A stretch of 64,000 nt of DNA from Devosia yakushimensis. Lineage in GTDB: Bacteria; Pseudomonadota; Alphaproteobacteria; Rhizobiales; Devosiaceae. Below the pieces are notes generated by a model. It searched no databases. It saw only the letters and a list, made by a program, of their open reading frames with translations, and was not told the origin of the DNA. The first letter of the stretch is position 1. Each line of letters begins with the position of its first letter. This document shows positions 15,460-24,566 of this stretch, piece after piece. Position numbers and translations under genes: made by a program. The stretch lies in NCBI RefSeq assembly GCF_030159855.1, contig NZ_BSNG01000001.1, positions 1,116,001-1,180,000 on the forward strand, read 5' to 3'.

Positions 15460-17610
15460 TCAGGCTTGAACGTAATAGCTGCCGAAGCGGCGGCGGGTTT
15501 CTGCCTTGGATTGCGGCTCGGCATTCAGCAGGGCCACGACTTCGGCATTGTCCTGCTTGGCTTCCACCAGCTCACGCAAGGTGGAGCGCACTTCCTGTTG
15601 CGAAGTGGTGCCATAGCGGACGACGGTGACGATGACATCGACATGCTGGGCGAGGTAGAGCGCATCGACCAGCGCGCCGACGGGGGGCGTGTCGACGATA
15701 ACCACGTCGAACAGGCGCGATGCATTGTTCAGCAGGCGGGCGAAGCGTTCACCGGAGACAACCTGGCCGGCCGAGGCGCCGCGGATATTACTGCCGATGA
15801 TGAACTTGGCCTTGCTCAGCGTGTCGGTGAGCATGAGCGGGCCGATATCGTCGCCGGGCGTCCCGGAGGATCCGAGATAATCGGCCAGGCCGTCGGAGGG
15901 CTCCATGCCCAGCTCCTTGTGCACGGCCGGACGGCGCAGGTCGGCGTCGATCAGGATCGTCGACTGGCCCGAAATGGCGTAGGACCGGGCCAGCGAAACC
16001 GCCACGGTGGTCTTGCCCTCGCCGGCATTGGCAGAGGTGACCATGATGATCGAGGCAGCATCGGAGAGATCGTCGCCCCGCACCCGGCGCAGCGCCTGGT
16101 CGGTGCTGATCATGAGGCGCCGCACGGCTTCGGCAAAGCGGGAATAGGGCTGGGTGGCGATCAGTTCGGTGAGGCTCTTGACCGGCTTGCCCTCCTGGCC
16201 GCGGCCGAGCCGCTTCTGGCTGGGCAGGCTGGTGACCAGGGTGGGGCCGACAATACCTTCGAGCTGATCGGTGCTGATGACGCCGCCGATGAATTGTTCG
16301 CGCAGGAAGGCCGCGGCCAGGCCCAGCAGCAGGCCCAGAATGCCTGCGACCATGACGAGGAAGCGGGTATTGGGGAAAGCCGCGCCGGTGGGCGGGGTTG
16401 CTTCGGACACGATGCGGCTATCGGCCAGCTGGAGATAGGCCTGGGCCTCGATATCGCGCAGGCGCACCAGCATCTGCTGGTACTGCGTGCGAGCGATTTC
16501 AGCATTCTGCTGCAGCTCATACATGGTCGCCAGCACTTCCGGCGGCAGGTTGCTGGTGAGAATGTTGGAGCGCAATTGCAATTGCAGGTCGGTTTCGACC
16601 GCGCGGTTGGCGGCGATCTCCTGGCGCAATTGCTCCATCTGGGCATTGGCCTGGGTGCGGAAATTGTCGAGCACGCCGACCAGCTCGGCCCGCAGCGCAT
16701 CGGCCTGTTCAGAGCCGTCGACAACGCCGGTCAGCTCCGCCTGGATTTCGCGCTCGCGCTTCTGGAGATCCCGCAGGGTCTGGGTATTGAGCGTGTCGGC
16801 GACCTGGGCCCAATTGTTCTGCGCCAGGCCCGTTTCGGCCAGGGTCAGTGTGCTGGAGGCGGATTCGCGATCGCCGACGACCTTTTCAAGCTCGATCCGC
16901 ATCTGGTCGATATCCGTGCGGCCCGATTGCTCGGCAATGGTGCGGGCGCTGGAAATGATGAAGTCGTTGAAGGAGCGTTCGGCATCGACAAGGCCGGTCC
17001 GGGTTTCGGTGACGCGCTGCTCCATGACATTGCGGCCGGAGAGTACGCCGTTGATCTTGGACTGCAACTGCGACTGGATATACTTTTCGGCCATGGTATT
17101 GGCGATCTGCGCCGCCCTTTCAGGCGAATTCGCATTGGCCGAAATAGTAATCAGATAAGTCAGGCCCTGCCGCTCGACTGTAATGGCGTCCTGCAACTTG
17201 CCGACGGCGAACTGGCGCAGCTCTTCGGCGGTATAGGTTTCGGGCGGGGCGATGCGCAGCATGGTTGCCAGGCGCTCGCGCAGGCCGGGCTGTGGCTGGA
17301 AGGACGGATCGTCCGCCAGCTTCAGTTGATCGAGAACCAGTTCGACTGTCTTTTCGGACTGGGCGATGGATACTTCGCTCTCGACCCGCGCGTTGTCGGA
17401 CGCCGAACTCGAGGTCGAGTTCGTCGGGTTGAGTAGATTTTTCTCGGATGGATCGACCAGTACCAATGTGGTGGCCCGATACATCGGAGTGAGTGAGATG
17501 ATCAGGAGAGTGGAGACTCCCAGGACCAGTATTAGGATTGCAAGGATTAGCCCCAATTGCCGCCGAATGGTGCCGAATATATTGCGAAGGCCGAACTCTT
17601 GCTCGTGCAT
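15460..17610 (-). CDS. Wzc-like polysaccharide co-polymerase with tyrosine-kinase domain (first copy)
   Basis: A 716-residue inner-membrane protein. The N-terminal Wzz domain begins with a membrane segment (LGLILAILILVLGVSTLLII), a long coiled periplasmic region follows to about 430, and a second membrane segment leads to a cytoplasmic BY-kinase domain. The kinase has Walker A (NAGEGKTT near 528-535), Walker A' (ILIDADLRRP) and Walker B (VVIVDTPPVG near 635). The tail is short, with FGSYYVQA giving two tyrosines rather than the long tyrosine cluster of E. coli Wzc. These proteins set chain length and gate export with Wza. It is followed by a Wzy gene. A paralogue lies at 47695. Confidence 0.92.
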   Translation of the reverse strand: MHEQEFGLRNIFGTIRRQLGLILAILILVLGVSTLLIISLTPMYRATTLVLVDPSEKNLLNPTNSTSSSASDNARVESEVSIAQSEKTVELVLDQLKLADDPSFQPQPGLRERLATMLRIAPPETYTAEELRQFAVGKLQDAITVERQGLTYLITISANANSPERAAQIANTMAEKYIQSQLQSKINGVLSGRNVMEQRVTETRTGLVDAERSFNDFIISSARTIAEQSGRTDIDQMRIELEKVVGDRESASSTLTLAETGLAQNNWAQVADTLNTQTLRDLQKREREIQAELTGVVDGSEQADALRAELVGVLDNFRTQANAQMEQLRQEIAANRAVETDLQLQLRSNILTSNLPPEVLATMYELQQNAEIARTQYQQMLVRLRDIEAQAYLQLADSRIVSEATPPTGAAFPNTRFLVMVAGILGLLLGLAAAFLREQFIGGVISTDQLEGIVGPTLVTSLPSQKRLGRGQEGKPVKSLTELIATQPYSRFAEAVRRLMISTDQALRRVRGDDLSDAASIIMVTSANAGEGKTTVAVSLARSYAISGQSTILIDADLRRPAVHKELGMEPSDGLADYLGSSGTPGDDIGPLMLTDTLSKAKFIIGSNIRGASAGQVVSGERFARLLNNASRLFDVVIVDTPPVGALVDALYLAQHVDVIVTVVRYGTTSQQEVRSTLRELVEAKQDNAEVVALLNAEPQSKAETRRRFGSYYVQA

Positions 17611-18062
17611 GTACCACCAGAAATATTCAATGGACCGAACGCGTTACTGAAACCATACGTTTGCTTGGCAATGGCATGGATAATTTACTTTACACTTGAA
17701 TTCAGACAATTGGCTATGTCGGATTTCCGCTTTTTTATAATATCGGATTTCCTGGTTAAATCGACGGCCGGGCATGGTGAGTTGGCTGTATGCACCTTGT
17801 AGGCATTTGATAGGCATTTGCTTCGATTGGTGTTTTTCACGACCAGTTATTTGAAAGTACTTAAGTAAAAAGTACGGCGCCTGTTCGTAGAGTGTTGAGT
17901 CGATCCGAGTCTTGGATGTTTCCACAATTGTTTCTTTAAGGTTCTCATTTGTTCTTGCAAAATTTGCATGGACGGTGACTGGGCGTCTATTTGGATATCG
18001 GCCTTTTGTCCGTTGAGTCTTAAAAAATCCATGTTTTGTTCGATGTCTGTTCCGAATGACAA
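17611..18062. other. AT-rich intergenic region upstream of the first wzc-like gene
   Basis: About 450 bp without a credible gene; minus-strand frames at 17644-17925 and 17847-18062 show no ribosome site or known sequence. It must hold the promoter of the Wzc/Wzy pair. One feature stands out: the inverted repeat GTACTT/AAGTAC with a seven-base spacer at 17857-17875, a possible operator. This is a weak observation. Confidence 0.45.
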
Positions 18063-19421
18063 TCAGATGTCACTCGATCGCCGCAAGCATTGGGCGCTGG
18101 CGGCGGCCAGAATAGCCACGAGCCATAGAGCGACTGCCTGGATTTCCATGCTGAAGTCGACCAGTGCATGCACGGCCACGGCGACGAGGCAGCCAAGGCC
18201 GATGGCGGCGGGCAGCCAAAGCCGGCGGTCGTGCCGGAGCGCGGTGCGCAATTTCCAGCCGATCACCGCCAGCAACAGGACCGGCAGCGTCCCGGCGACT
18301 AGGCCGAGCTCGGACCAGAGTGTCAGATAGGTATTATGCGCCTTGTCCCATACCAGGCCCGTCGCGACGGGTGGGGCATGCACCATGGGGAAGACGATTT
18401 CGAAACTGCCGCCGCCAAAGCCGGTCCAGAGCCGCTGGCCGATCAGTTCGATGACCTGCCGGTAGAGCGCCTCCCGGGTAGCCCAGGACTGGTCGACCTC
18501 CATCATGCGGTTCAGCAATTGCGCGCCATAGAGCCAGATAATGGCAATGCAGCCGGTCAGAGCCAGGCCCGCTGCAGTGATGAAGGTGCGTTTGCGCCGC
18601 GAGGTTGCCAGCAGCGCGCAAAACAATGTCGTGGCCGTGCCGATGCCGGCGGCCAATGTGCCCATGCGCGACTGGCTGGCGACAAGGGCGGCCATGATGA
18701 TCATCACCGCCGAGGTGGTTAGCGCCAGCCGCAGCCAATAATAATCCTGCCGGTAATCCTCGTTGCGCCTGTCGAGCAGCGCGCGCATGAGCTGGGCGAC
18801 CCCGAGGCAGCAATTGAGCGCCATGAAGGTGGCGAACGAGTTGCGATTGACGAAGGTGCCGGTGGCCGAGCCGAGATAGGCCCATTTCTCATAGCCCAGA
18901 TAGGTATCGCCCATGCGCAGCATGATGAGCGCGGCGGCGGCATGCAGGGCGCCGATGGCCAGCATGGCATCAAGGAAGAGCCGGAACCGTTCGCGATTGC
19001 GGGTCGCCTGCAGCACCAGGAAAAACAGCATGCCATAGGTGAGCATGCGCAGCAGCATCCATAGCGTAGCGCCCGGCGCCATGGAGATGGGGTCGAGGCC
19101 GGCAATGGGGAAACGGATGAGCTGGGTGACGAGATAGAGGCACAGCACCAGATAGAGCAGCGGCAGGGGCGCGAGCTGGTGCGGCGCGATGCGTGGGGCC
19201 GTTCCATGCCGGGCCAGCCAGCCGAAATAGGTTAGCCCGATCGCGCCGATGAGGAAGATGTTCAGCCCCCAGAACAGCGCCCGGTTGCTGCCCATGGGCA
19301 CCGGAGCCCAGGCGAGAAAGACCAGCAGGCTCCAGCACAGGACATAGCCGGACAGGGAGCCGCGCTGCTCGGGCCGGTCCTGCTCGTCGGCGTCCTCTTC
19401 AAACCAGATATCAGCGGCCAT
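18063..19421 (-). CDS. Wzy-type polymerase / O-antigen ligase-like membrane protein (second of three)
   Basis: A 452-residue polytopic membrane protein. Its last third carries the O-antigen ligase-like loop: REALYRQVIELIGQRLWTGF, then GGGSFEIVFP and WDKAHNTYLTLWSELGLV, the H-N pair being characteristic. The open frame extends upstream, but that part overlaps the preceding gene; the ATG at 19421, giving MAADIWFEED, overlaps the stop of the upstream gene by 11 bp and is the sensible start by translational coupling. It acts in the periplasmic face of the inner membrane to polymerise or transfer repeat units. Presence of three such proteins in one locus suggests more than one polymer, or a polymerase plus a ligase. 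Confidence 0.82.
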   Translation of the reverse strand: MAADIWFEEDADEQDRPEQRGSLSGYVLCWSLLVFLAWAPVPMGSNRALFWGLNIFLIGAIGLTYFGWLARHGTAPRIAPHQLAPLPLLYLVLCLYLVTQLIRFPIAGLDPISMAPGATLWMLLRMLTYGMLFFLVLQATRNRERFRLFLDAMLAIGALHAAAALIMLRMGDTYLGYEKWAYLGSATGTFVNRNSFATFMALNCCLGVAQLMRALLDRRNEDYRQDYYWLRLALTTSAVMIIMAALVASQSRMGTLAAGIGTATTLFCALLATSRRKRTFITAAGLALTGCIAIIWLYGAQLLNRMMEVDQSWATREALYRQVIELIGQRLWTGFGGGSFEIVFPMVHAPPVATGLVWDKAHNTYLTLWSELGLVAGTLPVLLLAVIGWKLRTALRHDRRLWLPAAIGLGCLVAVAVHALVDFSMEIQAVALWLVAILAAASAQCLRRSSDI

Positions 19422-20121
19422 TGGTGCGCGACCGTTCCACGGCCAGATAGCCGGCCAGGCTTTCAAAGCGGGTGCGGTTGTCGACCGGCAGGCTGGGCAG
19501 CACGGTATCGATGCGCGCGCGCATATCGGCCAGCGCATGATAGCGCGGTGCCAGGAAGCGGCGGCCATTGTCGTCCAGCAAAAGTAAAACGAGATCGCGA
19601 TCGTGCCGGGGCAGCAGATCGGGATCGAGCTGTTCGACATGGGTCTGGGCCAGGTCGATACGGCGCTCGGCCAGCCATTGTTCATTGGGGCCGGTTTCGT
19701 AGGCCTGGCGCAGCCGCCAGTTCATGCCGGGCCAATCCTCCATGGTCGCGGCGGCGAGCGCGCCCATCTGCCAGGCGGCGGAGAAGGTGGGGGAGGAATT
19801 GGTGATCATATCGGAGCCGTCGCGGCATTTCTCGGCCGCCCGCTGGCGAGCCGGGGCCGGCTGCGCGCGACCGGACAGCGAGGTGAGCGCGACCTGGCAA
19901 TTGAAGAGGTAACCCAGTTGCGACTGGATCGAGGGGGCAGGGTGGATAGTGTCGGCCAGCATCGCCGTTACGACGGTTCGCTCGCCCCAGCCATCGGCAA
20001 AGAAGGGCGGCGCCTCCTGGGAAATGCCCCATAGACCGGCGGCCACCAGCACGGCGCTGATCGTGGCGAACAGCAATGGATTGGTTGCGGCATTCTGATC
20101 CAGGTCTCGAACGCGCAACAT
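19411..20121 (-). CDS. Membrane-anchored protein coupled to a Wzy gene, unknown function
   Basis: A 236-residue protein with one N-terminal membrane segment (PLLFATISAVLVAAGLWGIS) and the rest probably periplasmic. The open frame extends to 20505, but that would overlap the divergent BTLCP gene; ATG 20121 has GAGGA eight bases upstream and gives a normal membrane-anchor N-terminus. The mature part is helical with conserved-looking tryptophans (FSAAWQMGALAA, MNWRLRQAYE), resembling the short TPR-like partners that sit beside O-antigen ligase genes in several exopolysaccharide loci; I could not name the family. The 11-bp overlap with the Wzy gene argues that both act together in polymer assembly. 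Confidence 0.68.
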   Translation of the reverse strand: MLRVRDLDQNAATNPLLFATISAVLVAAGLWGISQEAPPFFADGWGERTVVTAMLADTIHPAPSIQSQLGYLFNCQVALTSLSGRAQPAPARQRAAEKCRDGSDMITNSSPTFSAAWQMGALAAATMEDWPGMNWRLRQAYETGPNEQWLAERRIDLAQTHVEQLDPDLLPRHDRDLVLLLLDDNGRRFLAPRYHALADMRARIDTVLPSLPVDNRTRFESLAGYLAVERSRTNGR

Positions 20122-20227
20122 GGTCGCGATCCTCAGCCCATGCCGCGTTCGACGCCGGCAGGACCTTATCAGTTTATTAATCGATTGGCGGTGAGAGTTA
20201 TTCGGAATTTTGCTTGAGTCAACACAA

Positions 20228-20755
20228 ATGCAACATGTAAATCGCCGCCTGAATAGTATATTCGTAGCGTTTCTTTTGATCTCTGTTGCGGGTTTTTCTA
20301 CAATCGCAGTACAGGCTGCCGAACACAGGCCCCCGCTGGGATTGCAGTTGTTTTGCCTCAAGCACAGCGCGCAATGCCAGGCGACCGGGCAAAGCACGGT
20401 GGCGGCGACAACCGGCCTCGTGCAATTGGTGCAGGCGGTCAACCGGCAGGTGAACCGGTCGATAACACCGCGCGCGGATGGACGCATCGATACCTGGAAC
20501 GCCACTGCCAGCGCCGGCGATTGCGAGGACTATGTCCTTGCCAAGCGCGCCGCGCTTATCCAGCAAGGGGTGCCCAGTTCGGCCCTGCGGATCGGCTATA
20601 CCAAGACGCGGCAGGGGGAAGGGCATGTCGTGCTGATCGTGCGCACGGGAGCCGGGGAATTTGTGCTCGACAACCTCAGCACCAGCGTCAAGCTTCTGGC
20701 CGATAGCGGCTACCGCATCGAAAGCAGCTCGCGCGGCGGCTTGTTGGATTGGTAA
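20228..20755 (+). CDS. Bacterial transglutaminase-like cysteine protease (BTLCP family)
   Basis: A 175-residue exported protein. After a signal peptide (hydrophobic IFVAFLLISVAGFSTIAVQA, cleavage near 30) comes the papain-like triad of the family: GDCEDYVLAKR with Cys99, GEGHVVLIV with His133 and FVLDNL with Asp148. BTLCP proteins include LapG-type periplasmic proteases that cut cell-surface adhesins, but most are uncharacterised. Its place in a polysaccharide locus fits control of surface attachment. The ATG at 20228 is preferred over a TTG at 20210 because it starts the signal peptide cleanly, though the ribosome site is weak. No LapD or LapA partner is in the window. Confidence 0.85.
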   Translation: MQHVNRRLNSIFVAFLLISVAGFSTIAVQAAEHRPPLGLQLFCLKHSAQCQATGQSTVAATTGLVQLVQAVNRQVNRSITPRADGRIDTWNATASAGDCEDYVLAKRAALIQQGVPSSALRIGYTKTRQGEGHVVLIVRTGAGEFVLDNLSTSVKLLADSGYRIESSSRGGLLDW

Positions 20756-20896
20756 ACCCTGAACTAAGCTTCTACACGGCAAGAATATTCTGATACTTCT
20801 AATCAGACTTTCTACTGGTTAACGCTTCATTATTTATTTGACTAAATGCACATGGCGGAATTTAATAGTCCTGCGGCTAGTAGTAGGACAAGTGCG

Positions 20897-21376
20897 ATGA
20901 GAGTATTTGTGTTGGCTGCAACTGTCGCGGTGTTGAGCGCGACTGGAATGCAGGGGATTGCAGCTCAACAGTTTTCCACGCGTGGTGCCGTTATTGATAT
21001 CTGTAAAGATGTTGTGCGTGCCGAGCGTGATGAACAAGTCAGCCAGAACGGCGCATGCGTATCGGCGACTGCCGATTATCTGTCGTTTCTGCAGCGGGCG
21101 CCGGGTATAGATTTCGATCAATCGGTTGCCGATCTGGTCGTCGATCTCACCAATCTTCTGTTTACCCCCTTCTGCCGGGTCGAGAGCGAAGTTGCCGTGG
21201 CCATCCGGCTGGCAAGCCTTTCCGCGCGCACCGATGCGCAGCAGGCCCAGATCAGGCTGATCTACCAGACCGTCAATGCCTGTGACTTCGTGGTCACGGC
21301 GGCGATTGCCACGCCGAGCGGGGATAGCCTGTTTGGCGGCGGCGATTCCGGCGGTCTGCGGGCGAGCGAGAACTGA
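20897..21376 (+). CDS. Exported protein of unknown function
   Basis: A 159-residue protein from ATG 20897, which has AGGAC seven bases upstream and opens a clear signal peptide (MRVFVLAATVAVLSATGMQG, cleavage near AAQQ). An upstream in-frame ATG at 20846 would bury the signal and is rejected. The mature region is helical with four cysteines (ICKDVV, NGACVS, FCRVESE, NACDFV) and ends in a glycine-rich tail (GDSLFGGGDSGG). It follows the BTLCP gene by 141 bp on the same strand. No family is recognised; another small exported protein of the locus is at 9912 but no clear similarity was seen. Confidence 0.65.
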   Translation: MRVFVLAATVAVLSATGMQGIAAQQFSTRGAVIDICKDVVRAERDEQVSQNGACVSATADYLSFLQRAPGIDFDQSVADLVVDLTNLLFTPFCRVESEVAVAIRLASLSARTDAQQAQIRLIYQTVNACDFVVTAAIATPSGDSLFGGGDSGGLRASEN

Positions 21377-21399
21377 GGGCGGCACGCGCCGCCCCTATT

Positions 21400-21876
21400 C
21401 TATTTCAGCAGTGAAGGACGGGACGACATCTTCAGTGCGGTGCGGATTTCGGTCATCGAATTCTGGCGGCGCGCTTTGGCGATGTTGGCTGCGCGCTCGA
21501 AATTGTAGACGCCCTTGTACGAACCGAATGATTTGTATTGCGGAATATTGGTGTAGTGGCCGGCAACCAGCCGTTCGAGGAACTCACCAGCCAGTTCGCT
21601 GCACAGCAGGTCGTTTTCATAATCGGGCGAGCGCAGGAGATCTCGTTCCCATTCCTGCATTTCGTCGATGGTCCGGCCGAGTTGGGTGGCTATTTCGTGC
21701 TGAGCGGCAAAGCGCCGGTATCCCTGACCCATCAGCAACCTGACCTGGCGGACGGCTTCCAGGCGCCAGCCCACGGCGTTGCGGTGAACCGGATGGGTGG
21801 AACGAGGCTGGTTGGACAGAAAATCGCGGGGGGATTGTTGGTTTTCTCCGCGTCTGGTTATCGGCTTCGCCAACAT
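21400..21876 (-). CDS. Hypothetical cytoplasmic protein
   Basis: A 158-residue protein without signal or membrane segments. ATG 21876 has GGAG five bases before it and is preferred over an ATG at 21897 that lacks a ribosome site. The middle is predicted helical (RNAVGWRLEAVRQVRLLMGQ, then DEMQEWERDLLRS). The C-terminal part is rich in aromatic and basic residues (YTNIPQYKSFGSYKGVYNFE). It converges with the exported protein at 20897 and diverges from the GT4 at 22217. The fold cannot be named; a small regulatory or DNA-binding protein is possible but not shown. Confidence 0.6.
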   Translation of the reverse strand: MLAKPITRRGENQQSPRDFLSNQPRSTHPVHRNAVGWRLEAVRQVRLLMGQGYRRFAAQHEIATQLGRTIDEMQEWERDLLRSPDYENDLLCSELAGEFLERLVAGHYTNIPQYKSFGSYKGVYNFERAANIAKARRQNSMTEIRTALKMSSRPSLLK

Positions 21877-22216
21877 TATTTCTCCGGGGCTCTGCATTCA
21901 TTGATGCGTTATATGATTGAACGGAAAAGATCATAAAATTGTCTACTTCCGTGTCGAATACTACTATGCTCGTCGATCGTGTGGAAGTTGCAAAAGATCA
22001 TGGACTCAATTGTTGCAGAATAAATTTCATGATTCTTGCAGATATACAATTTACGAATAGGAGTTATGCCATTGACTGAACTAATATGTGTCGTTTTATG
22101 AATTGCTATCTCTGAAGGTCGTGCGTATCAATTTCGAGTTTGACCTGTCTCGCGGCGCCGATGGGTCGAAGTCTGAGTAAACTGGCTCTTACACTGCTTG
22201 TCAGATGGAGAAGGGA
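21877..22216. other. AT-rich intergenic region between divergent genes
   Basis: About 340 bp without a gene. It contains TGTTGCAGAA at 22011-22020, matching the first ten bases of the 13-mer found at 556 and 24669, plus a second TTGCAGA shortly after. It probably carries the promoter of the GT4 gene at 22217. No -10/-35 pair is convincing. Confidence 0.45.
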
Positions 22217-23464
22217 ATGGCGCCTTTTTTGACCCCGCCGAGATGGGTGCAGACGCTGCATGGTGGCAGCGCGACACGGCGTGGCCTGGCGATGACGGAG
22301 AGGCGCGGCTTCGATCTGGGGCCGGTGGACGTAATGTTCATAGGGCTTCGCTCGGTCAATGGCGGGCAGGGCGGGGTGGAGCGGCATGTCAGCTCCCTCG
22401 TCGAAGAGTTTGAAACCCTGGGTTTGCGCACCTGTACTGTCGTGCGTAACCGCTATGCACCGGAAGGTTCGGTCCAGCTCGGCCGGAACAGTTTTACGCG
22501 GGCTCTGTGGGCGCCGCGGAATGTGTCGTTCGAAGCACCGGCCCATAGCGTGCTGGCGACATTATGGGCCGGCATCGTGCGGCCGAAAGTGCTGCATGTG
22601 CATGCCATCGGCCCCAGCATTGTCGTGCCCCTGGCGCGGGCCATGGGGCTGCGCGTGGTCTGCACGCATCACGGCAGCGATTATGACCGGGAGAAATGGG
22701 GTGGCATGGCCAAGGCCGTGCTGCGGTTTGGCGAATGGTGCCAGGGCAATCTGGCCAATGGCCGCATTTGCGTGTCGCGCGGCCTGGCGCAGGCGCTCAC
22801 CGACCGGTTCGGACGGCAGTTCAACTATATTCCCAATGCGGTGAACCTGCCCCGTGCGACGGCGGGGCGGGAGACGTTGGACAAATTCGGCCTCGAGCCC
22901 GGCCGCTATATCGTCAATGTCGGACGCCTGGTTCCCGAAAAGCGGCAGGACGATTTGATCCGGGCCTTTGCCCGGCTGCAGCGGCCCGATCTGAAGCTGG
23001 TGCTGGTGGGGGGCGTGGATCACCCCAGCGACTATACGCGGCGGCTCAAGGAACTGGCCGATGCCACGCCCGGCGTCGTCATGGCCGGTTTCCAGAAGGG
23101 CGATGCCCTGGTGCAGTTGCTGGGCAATGCAGCGGTGTTTGCCCTGCCTTCGTCCCATGAAGGCATGCCCATTGCCGCGCTTGAAGCGATGAGCCTCGAT
23201 CGCCCGGTGGTGATCAGCGACATTGCGGCCAATATGGATCTCGCGCTGCCCGAGGATTGCTACCACAAGGTCGGATCGGTGGACGACCTGGCCGCCAGGC
23301 TCGGCCAGGCGCTGGATCGCCATGCGGGGCAGGGCGTGCCGGCGCATGACTGGTCGGGCGTCATGTCGACCTATCGCTGGCCCACGGTGGCGCAGCAGAC
23401 GCTGGATGTCTATTGCGAGGCGGCACCGGCGCTCATGGCACGACGGGCGGTGCTCAGCCCCTGA
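22217..23464 (+). CDS. Family 4 glycosyltransferase
   Basis: A GT-B fold retaining glycosyltransferase of about 415 residues. The N-terminal acceptor domain shows LRSVNGGQGGVERHVSSLVE and HVHAIGPSIVVPLARAMGLR. The C-terminal donor domain has IVNVGRLVPEKRQDDLIRAF and the EX7E motif in SSHEGMPIAALEAMS. It acts on the cytoplasmic face of the inner membrane on a lipid-linked acceptor. Two in-frame ATGs open the frame: GGAG lies six bases before 22217, so that one is chosen over 22205. Its 3' end overlaps that of the convergent GT4 by 11 bp. Sugar specificity unknown. Confidence 0.9.
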   Translation: MAPFLTPPRWVQTLHGGSATRRGLAMTERRGFDLGPVDVMFIGLRSVNGGQGGVERHVSSLVEEFETLGLRTCTVVRNRYAPEGSVQLGRNSFTRALWAPRNVSFEAPAHSVLATLWAGIVRPKVLHVHAIGPSIVVPLARAMGLRVVCTHHGSDYDREKWGGMAKAVLRFGEWCQGNLANGRICVSRGLAQALTDRFGRQFNYIPNAVNLPRATAGRETLDKFGLEPGRYIVNVGRLVPEKRQDDLIRAFARLQRPDLKLVLVGGVDHPSDYTRRLKELADATPGVVMAGFQKGDALVQLLGNAAVFALPSSHEGMPIAALEAMSLDRPVVISDIAANMDLALPEDCYHKVGSVDDLAARLGQALDRHAGQGVPAHDWSGVMSTYRWPTVAQQTLDVYCEAAPALMARRAVLSP

Positions 23465-24566
23465 TCGCCCGCCAATATTGCTCGATGGTGGCGTCCAGCG
23501 CATAGCGCGAGGCGCCTTGCAGCGCTAGCGCGCTGCGGTCCCGCTGCTGGTCGGGCGCCAGCACCTGCCGCATGGCCTGGGCCAGGCTTTTGGCATCATT
23601 GGTGGGCACCAGCAGGCCATATTGGCATTCCGTGGCGGCCTCGATCGGAAAATAGGGCCGGTCATCGAGGATTTCCGATGGCCCGGAATGGCAATTGGTG
23701 GAGATAACAGGCGTGCCCAGGCACATGGCCTCGACCAGCCCATTGGGAAAACCCTCGCCATTGGAGGGCAGCACATAGCAATCGGCCGCCTTGATGATGC
23801 TGAACGGGTTCTCGCGGAAGCCGGCAAAGACCACCTGATCCTGCAAACCCAGTTCGGCAGTCTGCTGTTCCAGCGCGGCCAGCAGCGGACCTTCGCCCAT
23901 GATCAGCAAGGTGCCCTGGCTATCGAGCTGGGCGAAGGCGTCGATCAGCATGGCGAAATTCTTGTTGGGCACCAGCCGGCCCATGCCCACGATCAGCGGG
24001 CGGGCATGGGGCAGATCGACGGGTGCCGCGCCGTTCTTGCGGATCATCTCCCCATCGATCGGATTGGGAATGGCCGAGATATTGGCGAGCGGGACGGCGT
24101 AATTTTCCGAGAGATCCTTGGCAATGCCCGAGGAGACGGCAATCACCCGGCTGGCGTGGCGATAACCGATATAGGTCAGGAACCGCGCCAGATAGCCGGC
24201 GGCGTTGCGCGGATGGTGGCTGCTGGTATTGACCCGCTCGCTGATGACGCAGCGTATGCCCTTGATCCGGCAGATAAGGATCGACAGCAGGTTCGACCGG
24301 GTCAAGAAACTCACGCAGATATCGGGCGCCAGCTCGTTGATCTTGTGCCAGAGCTGCCTGAGCCCACCGACCAGGGAACCCCTGGTATCGAGCTGGTGGA
24401 CGATGATGGAGGAGGGCACCGTATAAGCGGCGGGCTCGACATCGAGCAGGATCAGGTGCAGCTCGGCGCCATCGGCCTTTGCGGCCGAATTGCCAAGCAG
24501 ACGCGCCATAATGCGCTCCGCGCCGCCGCCGGTCAGCGAGTTGATGATAAAGACGACCTTCGTCAT
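23454..24566 (-). CDS. Family 4 glycosyltransferase
   Basis: A 370-residue GT-B glycosyltransferase. VFIINSLTGGGAERIMARLL is the typical N-terminus of this subfamily, SERVNTSSHHP lies in the acceptor domain, IVGMGRLVPNKNFAMLIDAF starts the donor domain, and PSNGEGFPNGLVEAMCLGTP is the EX7E motif. It would add a sugar during repeat-unit assembly. It is convergent with the GT4 at 22217 and their coding ends overlap by 11 bp, so there is no room for a terminator between them. Upstream lies a 230-bp AT-rich gap with the shared 13-mer TGTTGCAGAAAAT at 24669-24681, which faces the small protein at 24798 instead. Confidence 0.9.
   Translation of the reverse strand: MTKVVFIINSLTGGGAERIMARLLGNSAAKADGAELHLILLDVEPAAYTVPSSIIVHQLDTRGSLVGGLRQLWHKINELAPDICVSFLTRSNLLSILICRIKGIRCVISERVNTSSHHPRNAAGYLARFLTYIGYRHASRVIAVSSGIAKDLSENYAVPLANISAIPNPIDGEMIRKNGAAPVDLPHARPLIVGMGRLVPNKNFAMLIDAFAQLDSQGTLLIMGEGPLLAALEQQTAELGLQDQVVFAGFRENPFSIIKAADCYVLPSNGEGFPNGLVEAMCLGTPVISTNCHSGPSEILDDRPYFPIEAATECQYGLLVPTNDAKSLAQAMRQVLAPDQQRDRSALALQGASRYALDATIEQYWRAIRG

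Noticed and set aside
15466..17436. Long plus-strand open frame (656 codons)
   Set aside because: It is the mirror of the Wzc-like gene on the minus strand, which has complete kinase motifs; the mirror has none and arises from high GC.
17644..17925. Minus-strand 93-codon frame
   Set aside because: AT-rich, no ribosome site and no conservation clue.
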